A stretch of 10,824 nt of DNA from Bifidobacterium breve (GTDB lineage: Bacteria; Actinomycetota; Acidimicrobiia; IMCC26256; PALSA-555): the NCBI GenBank assembly GCA_945889545.1, contig CAMDCC010000074.1:1-10824 (forward strand), in the 5' to 3' direction. The position numbers were made by a program, and so were the translations under genes. Position 1 is the stretch's first letter. Every line of letters starts with the position of its first letter. The notes under the pieces were generated by a model, which was not told the origin of the DNA, searched no databases, and was given only the letters and a program-made list of their open reading frames with translations. Of this stretch, positions 5,844 to 10,824 are shown in pieces.

Positions 5844-7220
5844 ATGCCGACCGCACGAGTTGTGGCGGTCGCGCCCGCTTCTCCTGCCGCGACGGCGGGT
5901 CTGGTGGCCGGTGACGAGTTGCTCACTGTGAACGGCGAAGCCGTGCGCGACGTCATCCGATATCACCTCCAGACCGATGAGGCGCACGTTGATCTCGAGG
6001 TTCGACGCGCCGGGATGGAACGCGCCGTCGCGATCGAGAAGAGCCCGGGCGAACCGCTCGGGATCGAGCTCGCGAGCCCGGTGTTCGATCGGGTGCGCAC
6101 CTGCGACAACCACTGCCCGTTCTGCTTCATCTACCAGCTCCCCAAGGGGATGCGGCGCAGCCTGTACGTGAAGGATGACGATTACCGCCTGTCGTTTCTC
6201 TATGGGAACTTCACGACCCTGACCCGATTCACCGAGGCTGATCTGGAACGCGTCATCACCGAGCGTCTCGGGCCGCTCTACGTGAGCATCCACGCCACCG
6301 ATCCTGCGCTCCGGGCTCGACTCCTTCGCAACCCCCGCGGCGCCACGAGCTTGCGCTGGCTGCGGGCACTCCTCGACACCGGCACCGAGGTGCATGGCCA
6401 GGTGGTCGTGTGTCCGGGAATCAACGATGGCGCAGCGCTGGAAGACACGCTGCTGGGCGTGCTCGACGAGTACCCGCGGCTCACCTCGCTCGGACTCGTG
6501 CCGCTCGGCGTGAGCGATCACACGACCGAGCCCGACTTGCGCTTCCACACCACCGATGAGGCTGCGGCCGTGCTCGACCTGGTGGAGCAGTGGCAGTCGC
6601 GATATCTCGATGCGCTCGGACGGCGCCTCGTGTTCGCCGCCGACGAGTACTACCTGATGGCCGGGCGCCCGTTCCCCGATCGCGATGCGTACGAAGGATT
6701 CCCACAACAGGAGAACGGGATCGGCATGGCGCGCGTGTTCGCGGCCGAGGTTGCCAGCGCGCTTGATGGCACGCCGACGGTGACCCGCGTCCCGCACGCG
6801 GGCTTCTTCAACTCGGTCGACGGTGCGCCGTCGTGGGGCTATCGCGCGCCGCGAGCGCTCTCGGTGCTCGACGAACGAGACCACACGCGGCCGATTGCGA
6901 TCATCACCGGAGAGTACGGAGCCCGGGTGCTCGAGCCGCTTCTCGGCGATCTCTCACGCACGACCGACGCTCCGTTACGGCTCGTGACGGTGTCGAACCA
7001 GTTCTTCGGTGGCAACATCGCGGTGACCGGACTGATGACCGGGAGCGACGTAGCCGCCGCGCTACAGGGACAATCCCCGCACGAGCGGTACCTCCTTCCG
7101 GACGTCGCACTTTCGAACGGTCGATTCCTCGACGGCTCGGGCGTGTCCGAGCTGCCGCTGCCCGTCGAGGTCGTACCGACCGACGGAGCGTCGCTCGTGG
7201 CCGCGGTGGCGGCACGATGA
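5844..7220 (+). CDS. DUF512 family PDZ/radical-SAM-like iron-sulfur protein
   Basis: This 458-residue protein has no established reaction. The N-terminus is PDZ-like (about residues 5-60: VVAVAPASPAATAGLVAGDELLTVNG). A CX3CX2C cluster motif follows (C87, C91, C94 in CDNHCPFCFIYQLPKGMR), then LYVKDDDYRLSFLYGNFTTL (107-126) and YVSIHATDP (146-154), as expected of a radical-SAM core. The C-terminal DUF512 domain includes NGIGMARVF (291-299), ITGEYGARVL (354-363) and NQFFGGNIAVTGLMTG (385-400). Length is normal and nothing appears broken. The stop overlaps der as ATGA, so the two are probably co-translated. The same neighbour pair occurs in other phyla, to my knowledge, which hints at a role linked to ribosomes or translation; that is inference. 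S-adenosylmethionine use is predicted, not proven. Confidence 0.9.
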   Translation: MPTARVVAVAPASPAATAGLVAGDELLTVNGEAVRDVIRYHLQTDEAHVDLEVRRAGMERAVAIEKSPGEPLGIELASPVFDRVRTCDNHCPFCFIYQLPKGMRRSLYVKDDDYRLSFLYGNFTTLTRFTEADLERVITERLGPLYVSIHATDPALRARLLRNPRGATSLRWLRALLDTGTEVHGQVVVCPGINDGAALEDTLLGVLDEYPRLTSLGLVPLGVSDHTTEPDLRFHTTDEAAAVLDLVEQWQSRYLDALGRRLVFAADEYYLMAGRPFPDRDAYEGFPQQENGIGMARVFAAEVASALDGTPTVTRVPHAGFFNSVDGAPSWGYRAPRALSVLDERDHTRPIAIITGEYGARVLEPLLGDLSRTTDAPLRLVTVSNQFFGGNIAVTGLMTGSDVAAALQGQSPHERYLLPDVALSNGRFLDGSGVSELPLPVEVVPTDGASLVAAVAAR

Positions 7221-8566
7221 GCACGACCACAGCGGCGCTCCCGGTGGTCGCGGTCGTCGGGCGTCCCAATGTCGGCAAGTCGACGCTCGTGAACCGATTG
7301 GTAGGTCGACGCGCCACCATCGTGCAGGAGCATCCCGGCGTCACCCGTGACCGCAAGGAGCTCGTGGCCGCGTGGCGCGACCGGAGCTTCCTGATTGTCG
7401 ATACCGGGGGATGGCTCCCCGACGGAGCAACGAGCGAAGACGCGCACGAGCTCACGCGTCAAGTGAGCGCGCAAGCCGAACGGGCTATCCGCGAGGCCGA
7501 CGTTGTGGTGCTGGTCGTGGACGCGGTGGTGGGCGCCATCGAAGAGGACGCCCAGGTCGCCCGCGTGCTCCAGCGGGCGAAGAAGCCGGTACTTGTGGTG
7601 GCCAACAAAGTGGATGGTGATCGCCAGGAACCAGAAGCGTGGGCCTTCGCCCGGCTCGGTCTTGGTGATCCATTCCCAGTGTCAGCCGCGCACGGACGCG
7701 GCGCCGGAGAGCTGCTCGATGCGATCGTCGCCGCGCTACCAGCCGAGGTTGCCGATGCACCGGTGGTCGAGGAAGACCACATGTTCGCAGTTGCGATCGT
7801 CGGTCGACCGAACGTGGGGAAGTCCACGCTCTTCAACAAGCTCTTGGGGGACGAGCGCGTCGTGGTCCACGACGAGCCTGGGACCACGCGCGACGACATC
7901 GACACGATCCTCGACACTCCAGATGGTCCGTTGCGCATCGTCGACACCGCGGGCATGCGGCGGCGAAGCCGGGAAGGCGAGCCGACGGAGTACTTCGGGG
8001 TTGTGCGGGCGCTCGATGCCGTCGACCGCGCCGATGCTGCGCTCTTCGTGATCGACGCGTCGGCGGGAGTGACTCACCAGGACCAGCGCCTGGCCGAGCG
8101 AATCGATGCCGCTGGAACCGCGGTCGTAGTGGTGCTCAACAAGTGGGACGTGCTCGGTGACGATGCCGATCGGCGTCGCAACGTGCTGGTGGATGTGGCT
8201 GATCGGCTCGCGTTCCTGTCGTACGCGCCGGTGCTCAAGATCTCGGCGCTCACCGGCCGCGGCGTGCTGCGTCTGCTCCCGGCGCTTCGGGAAGCCGAGG
8301 AGGCGTATCACACGCGCGTTTCGACGTCGGTGCTGAACCGTCTGCTGCAAGAGGCCCAAGCGAGCCATCCGCCGCCCACGGGTCGGCGCACCCGCCCGCG
8401 CATCCTGTACGCCACGCAGGGGGCCACAGACCCGCCCACGTTCACCCTCTTCGCCACCCATGAGCTGCCCCAGACCTACCTCCGCTATCTGGAGCGGAAG
8501 CTGCGCGAGGGACTCAACCTCGGCCCCACACCCATGAAGCTGCGGGTGCGGAGGCGGAGCGCTTGA
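7217..8566 (+). CDS. der: Ribosome biogenesis GTPase Der (EngA)
   Basis: This 449-residue tandem GTPase assists late 50S ribosomal subunit assembly. The first G domain has GRPNVGKS (15-22), the switch threonine T43 (PGVTRD), DTGGW (62-66), NKVD (130-133) and SAA (156-158). The second repeats this with GRPNVGKS (196-203), T224 (PGTTRDD), DTAGMR (243-248), NKWD (308-311) and SAL (343-345). The KH-like C-terminal domain (about 365-449) ends with the basic NLGPTPMKLRVRRR. The ATG at 7217 overlaps the DUF512 stop by four bases; the frame is open further upstream only by chance inside that gene. There is no N-terminal CMP-kinase fusion, unlike some actinobacteria, consistent with a separate cmk at 3437. 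Confidence 0.97.
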   Translation: MSTTTAALPVVAVVGRPNVGKSTLVNRLVGRRATIVQEHPGVTRDRKELVAAWRDRSFLIVDTGGWLPDGATSEDAHELTRQVSAQAERAIREADVVVLVVDAVVGAIEEDAQVARVLQRAKKPVLVVANKVDGDRQEPEAWAFARLGLGDPFPVSAAHGRGAGELLDAIVAALPAEVADAPVVEEDHMFAVAIVGRPNVGKSTLFNKLLGDERVVVHDEPGTTRDDIDTILDTPDGPLRIVDTAGMRRRSREGEPTEYFGVVRALDAVDRADAALFVIDASAGVTHQDQRLAERIDAAGTAVVVVLNKWDVLGDDADRRRNVLVDVADRLAFLSYAPVLKISALTGRGVLRLLPALREAEEAYHTRVSTSVLNRLLQEAQASHPPPTGRRTRPRILYATQGATDPPTFTLFATHELPQTYLRYLERKLREGLNLGPTPMKLRVRRRSA

Positions 8567-8591
8567 CCTTGCACCCGGATTCCGTCTGACC

Positions 8592-8810
8592 GTGCCTTGG
8601 TGCGCGGACTGCGACCGCTTCCTCTCACCCTCCACCGTTCGCTCCGACGGCACCTGTCCCACCTGCGGCACTCCGGTCGACGTCGAAGGTGGGCGGGCGA
8701 AGGGCCTGCGCGCGATTCCATGGCACTTCAAGCTGCTCATCGCGGTGTTCGGTGCGTACCTCGTGTACCGCCTCGGACAGGGGATCGACTGGCTGATCGG
8801 CCAACTCTGA
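8592..8810 (+). CDS. Small zinc-ribbon protein with one membrane segment
   Basis: This 72-residue protein of unknown function follows der by 25 bases. Two CX2C pairs (C4/C7 in WCADC and C22/C25 in CPTC) form a compact zinc ribbon like those of rubredoxin-style and ribosomal-type ribbons. After a basic linker (GGRAKGLR), residues about 46-69 (FKLLIAVFGAYLVYRLGQGI...) form one hydrophobic helix, so the ribbon would face the cytoplasm. The start is GTG at 8592, with no Shine-Dalgarno sequence. It probably rides on the DUF512-der transcript. The clean cysteine spacing and hydrophobic tail make it a credible gene despite its size; I do not recognise a named family. Confidence 0.75.
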   Translation: MPWCADCDRFLSPSTVRSDGTCPTCGTPVDVEGGRAKGLRAIPWHFKLLIAVFGAYLVYRLGQGIDWLIGQL

Positions 8811-8830
8811 GTCACGCCACGCTCGGCCAG

Positions 8831-8836
8831 TAGCAT
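8831..8836 (+). promoter_or_regulatory. Candidate -10 element for tRNA-Pro
   Basis: TAGCAT lies 28 bases before the mature 5' end of the tRNA, just after the zinc-ribbon gene. Transcription would start near 8843, leaving a 5' leader of about 22 bases for RNase P to remove. No clear -35 is seen 16-18 bases upstream. Confidence 0.4.
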
Positions 8837-8864
8837 CGTCGTCCCGGTGCAACACCACGCACCG

Positions 8865-8939
8865 CGGGCTGTGGCGCAGCTTGGTTAGCGCGTTGGTCTG
8901 GGGGACCAAAGGTCCCGGGTTCGAATCCCGGCAGCCCGA
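8865..8939 (+). tRNA. tRNA-Pro (anticodon GGG)
   Basis: The cloverleaf folds completely. The acceptor is CGGGCTG (8865-8871) with CAGCCCG (8932-8938) and discriminator A at 8939. The D arm has GCGC on both sides. The anticodon stem TTGGT/ACCAA encloses the loop CTGGGGG, giving anticodon GGG at 8900-8902. The T arm CCGGG-TTCGAAT-CCCGG (8915-8931) has the standard loop. The C1-G72 pair and A73 are typical of bacterial proline tRNAs. The 3' CCA is not encoded (CTG follows), so it must be added by nucleotidyltransferase. It reads CCC and, by wobble, CCT codons. Confidence 0.96.
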
Positions 8940-9006
8940 CTGATCTACCTGCGGAAACGTGGGGGAGGCGAAGCCACAGCCGGTCGAGAAGTGCCGATCC
9001 GCTAAC

Positions 9007-9026
9007 GAGGCGCTAACAAGCGCTTC
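9007..9026. terminator. Hairpin between tRNA-Pro and the convergent orphan gene
   Basis: GAGGCGCT (9007-9014) and AGCGCTTC (9019-9026) can pair over eight bases, including one G-U wobble, with a four-base AACA loop. It lies at the stop of the minus-strand orphan gene and downstream of the tRNA. It could end transcription from either side, but no T-run follows on either strand, so terminator function is weakly supported. Confidence 0.3.
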
Positions 9027-9654
9027 AAGGAGACTCCGGTTCTACGTAGACCCATTCACTCTTCAGCCGCGCGGCGACGTCATTCAGCAGTTTGGCTGCC
9101 CCCGCTTCAGCTTTCTGATCCGACACATCAGTTCGGATCTCGATGTACGTCTGACCATCCTTCGGCTGTGCAGTGGTGGTCAGGGGGATGCTCACCATTG
9201 ATCCATCGGGTGCCCCGACCCGCCCCGTCGATGTGATTGAGCCACCCGACTGATCTGACGTCGTGATCTTCGACGCGCGGGCCACGGCCTTCTCAACTTC
9301 TTTGAATCCATCTTCGAATTCGACAGAAAGCACCAACGCGCGGTGCAAGCGATGACCTATTTCAGCTCGACTCCAGCTGGCCCACAATCCCTCGGGGTGT
9401 TCCCCAGCGGGCACTGGGCGCTTGAACAGGGCGAAGCCCTTTTCCATGTTGTTGACCCAGTTCGAGGACTTGTCATAGATGCTGATCAGTTCCCAGCCTT
9501 CCCAGGGGGCCGTGAGCGAGTGGAACCTGATCGTCCGGCGTGAGGCCGATGCGGTCGGCGGCGGCGAGGTTGTCCGCCTGCTGGCAATGGTCCGGGGTGG
9601 GCGCGTAGCGGCGTTCGCGGTCAGGGAGGGAACGCAGGCGAGTAACCGCCACAC
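9025..9654 (-). CDS. Hypothetical protein, probably frame-disrupted near its 5' end
   Basis: I do not recognise this 209-residue product. From about residue 50 it reads like a real folded domain: PWEGWELISIYDKSSNWVNNM, a helix (EFEDGFKEVEKAVARASK), then beta-rich segments and a closing helix (AAKLLNDVAARLKSEW), ending with TGA at 9025. The style resembles small secreted or lipid-anchored actinobacterial proteins, but no proper signal peptide is present; LLAC near the N-terminus is only a weak lipobox. The first 45 residues (Thr/Pro/Arg-rich) look out of frame: in another minus-strand frame the same DNA (about 9530-9620) has mostly G/C third positions and reads DNLAAADRIGLTPDD. Removing one base from the five-G run at 9505-9509 would join the two. 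The start at 9654 (GTG) is therefore doubtful. Codon use is less GC-biased than in neighbouring genes. Confidence 0.5.
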   Translation of the reverse strand: MWRLLACVPSLTANAATRPPRTIASRRTTSPPPTASASRRTIRFHSLTAPWEGWELISIYDKSSNWVNNMEKGFALFKRPVPAGEHPEGLWASWSRAEIGHRLHRALVLSVEFEDGFKEVEKAVARASKITTSDQSGGSITSTGRVGAPDGSMVSIPLTTTAQPKDGQTYIEIRTDVSDQKAEAGAAKLLNDVAARLKSEWVYVEPESP

Positions 9655-9742
9655 TGGGAACGGCGTGTTGCCTTTGGTCCCAATGGGGGAGACGGGGTAG
9701 GTTCTCCACAGGGGACCCCTCCGTACCCACGCATCACCCCCC

Positions 9743-9748
9743 TATCTT
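9743..9748 (+). promoter_or_regulatory. Candidate -10 element upstream of the zinc-ribbon/helical gene
   Basis: TATCTT lies 14 bases before the ATG at 9763, so a transcript would start near 9755 with a very short leader. The 108-base gap between the two divergent starts (9655-9762) holds no other clear site. The -35 match is poor. Confidence 0.35.
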
Positions 9749-9762
9749 TCGGGAATCCTGCG

Positions 9763-10200
9763 ATGGCAATCCACAGATCGCTCCCGCTCGGCAACGAACG
9801 CACCCAGTACGGCCGCGCTCCGGCGTCACGCCGGTGCCGCCAATGCGGGATCGTCATCGGGTTCGGCGAGCGGTGCGACTTCTGCCTCGAGCGGGCGAGC
9901 GACCATGAGGACGCCGTTGGCGAGCACCGGGGCCGGCACCACACCGAGTGGATCCCCACGGTCGAGGCGCTCATCGGCGAAGGCGACCTCGATGCTGCCG
10001 AGTTCCTGCTCTGGCGCCTCGTCGAAGCCACCGAGCAGGAGGCCCTGACCCAGCACGTGCCGCCGCTCGAGCAGCACTTCCGCCGCTTGGGATGGATCGC
10101 CCGCCAACGCGGTGACGAAATGCTCGCCACCCAGCTGCGCAAACGCAGCGCGGCTTCCAAGGCTTCCGCCACGCGCACCTCCGGAGCGGACGCGCGCTAG
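9763..10200 (+). CDS. Hypothetical protein with N-terminal zinc ribbon and helical tail
   Basis: This 145-residue protein of unknown function has a CX2C...CX2C zinc ribbon at C25, C28, C38 and C41 (RRCRQCG and CDFCLE), separated by only nine residues. A His-rich linker follows (GEHRGRHH, 53-60). The rest is predicted helical, with a helical-hairpin look: VEALIGEGDLDAAEFLLWRL (67-86), then HFRRLGWIARQRGDEMLATQL (residues 105-125), loosely like one TPR-type repeat unit. The tail is basic and Ala/Ser-rich. The ATG at 9763 gives the complete ribbon. Its TAG shares a CTAG palindrome with the stop of the convergent ribonuclease gene. Codon use is GC-rich and coding-like. A nucleic-acid or adaptor role is only a guess from the zinc ribbon. 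Confidence 0.65.
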   Translation: MAIHRSLPLGNERTQYGRAPASRRCRQCGIVIGFGERCDFCLERASDHEDAVGEHRGRHHTEWIPTVEALIGEGDLDAAEFLLWRLVEATEQEALTQHVPPLEQHFRRLGWIARQRGDEMLATQLRKRSAASKASATRTSGADAR

Positions 10201-10823
10201 GAGAGCGAGAACTCCAGGCGGCGAAGATCGCGATCAACGCCGTCCAGCCGCAGCTCAACCGGTGCTCCCAGCACGAGGCCGTCGACAGCCAGTGCGGCGA
10301 TCACGGGTGGGTCGGTGAGCAGCACCGTCGCGTGGTCACCTTCCACATCGATCACCGCGCCAGCGACTGTCTGGCCGGCGTGCGGGCGCAACACGAGGCA
10401 TTCCGCAAGGTCGACGACCGCTCGCGCTGCGCCCTTTTGGCGTCGATCGGCATCCTGCATGATCTCGGGAAGGTCGGGAAGCGCCTCCGTGGCCCAGGTC
10501 GGTGGCGTCTGGCCGGCACACAACGCCAGCACGATCTCGTTGGCGAAGCGGTCAGCCAGTCGTCGCAGCGGTGCCGTCACGTGCGCGTAGGGAGCGGCAA
10601 TCGCCGAGTGCGTCGGTGACGGCTCGGCGCTCGAGCCGATGACGGCATATCCCGCGCCACGGAGGGCGTCGAGGGCTTGGGTGAGGAACGCCGCGTGGTT
10701 CGGCTCCTCGAACGAGAGGCCGCGCACGGCGTCGGCGTAGGACTGATCATCGGGCCAGGTGATCCCGAGCGCTCGGGCGGCGCGCCGCAAGCGCTGCACT
10801 ACACCGTCGCTCGCTGGCGGAAG
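10197..10823 (-). CDS. RNB-domain exoribonuclease (RNase II/R family), C-terminal part
   Basis: The visible 208 residues are the C-terminal part of a 3'-to-5' exoribonuclease; the start lies beyond the right edge. The most telling stretch is YAHVTAPLRRLADRFANEIV, equivalent to the RNB signature Y-x-HFTSPLRRYADLxxHR, in which the arginines contact the RNA near the active site. Upstream, LRRAARALGI and the following helix match the segment linking the catalytic core to this motif. After it comes a short S1-like beta domain (QTVAGAVIDVEGDHATVLL...). The four catalytic aspartates are outside the window, so activity cannot be judged. The variations H-V-T and L-A-D instead of H-F-T and Y-A-D fit the divergent actinobacterial branch. 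The internal GTG at 10799 is not the true start, because the frame remains open to the edge. Confidence 0.82.
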   Translation of the reverse strand, partial: LPPASDGVVQRLRRAARALGITWPDDQSYADAVRGLSFEEPNHAAFLTQALDALRGAGYAVIGSSAEPSPTHSAIAAPYAHVTAPLRRLADRFANEIVLALCAGQTPPTWATEALPDLPEIMQDADRRQKGAARAVVDLAECLVLRPHAGQTVAGAVIDVEGDHATVLLTDPPVIAALAVDGLVLGAPVELRLDGVDRDLRRLEFSLS

Positions 10824-10824
10824 G

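Noticed and set aside
5068..5931. 287-residue plus-strand open frame opposite ispH
   Set aside because: ispH has all three cluster cysteines and its conserved substrate-site residues on the minus strand; the antisense frame has no motifs.
5583..6884. 433-residue minus-strand open frame opposite the DUF512 gene
   Set aside because: It is antisense to a clearly conserved gene and ends as out-of-frame ispH. The composition is Arg/His/Ala-rich with no recognisable motifs, which is typical of high-GC shadows.
6833..7216. 384-base upstream extension of the der frame
   Set aside because: The translation is Arg-rich and unlike any Der N-terminus or a CMP-kinase domain. It lies wholly inside the DUF512 gene, and the ATG at 7217 matches the family start.
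9695..9728. Imperfect inverted repeats (GGGTA...TACCC around AGGGGACCCCT)
   Set aside because: The outer stem is only five pairs, and the inner palindrome leaves a one-base loop. It is not a credible hairpin or operator without further support.
9621..10178. 185-residue minus-strand frame opposite the zinc-ribbon/helical gene
   Set aside because: The plus strand has paired cysteine motifs and a sensible start, while the minus frame is Arg/Ser/Pro-rich without pattern.
1..10824. CRISPR array, transposase, toxin-antitoxin or phage genes
   Set aside because: No spaced direct repeats, transposase motifs, terminal inverted repeats or integrase signatures are visible; the only tandem repeats are the two short ones reported.

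Overview
This window looks like a high-GC actinobacterial chromosome. The order scpA-scpB-rluB-aroH-aroA-cmk-plsC, then ispH and a DUF512/radical-SAM gene followed by der, suggests a deep-branching actinobacterium, possibly Acidimicrobiia. That lineage call is inference from gene order and protein style; no marker here proves it. The base content is high-GC throughout, except for a relaxed patch at about 9040-9480. Many starts are GTG or TTG, and most stop/start pairs overlap by 1-4 bases.

Region 1 (2-4761, + strand) is a tightly packed housekeeping operon. It holds the C-terminal end of ScpA and all of ScpB (the kleisin and winged-helix partners of SMC in chromosome condensation). Next come a 16S/23S rRNA pseudouridine synthase, an AroH-type chorismate mutase, EPSP synthase, cytidylate kinase and a PlsC-type acyltransferase. 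Start codons overlap the preceding stop at scpA/scpB (ATGA), scpB/rluB (TTGA), rluB/aroH (GTGA) and cmk/plsC (TGATG), so translational coupling is likely. Two short in-phase tandem repeats sit here: 15 bases x 3 inside the start of scpB, and 14 bases x 3 across the aroH stop codon.

Region 2 (4729-8810) begins with ispH on the minus strand, which runs tail-to-tail into plsC and overlaps it by 33 bases. A 44-base gap separates ispH from the divergent DUF512 gene. It carries two opposed TAnnnT -10 hexamers, each exactly six bases from its ATG, as expected for leaderless transcripts. The DUF512 protein (PDZ plus CX3CX2C radical-SAM cluster) overlaps der (double GTPase for 50S assembly) by four bases. 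A small zinc-ribbon/membrane protein follows.

Region 3 (8811-10824) contains tRNA-Pro(GGG), then genes of accessory character. The first is an unrecognised minus-strand gene whose 5' part appears to lie in another frame. The second is an unrecognised zinc-ribbon/helical protein. The last is the C-terminal part of an RNB-family exoribonuclease on the minus strand, whose stop codon shares a CTAG with its neighbour.

I found no convincing undescribed defence, mobile or CRISPR system. The best leads are the divergent leaderless promoter pair, the DUF512-der coupling, and the probable frameshift in the orphan gene after the tRNA.
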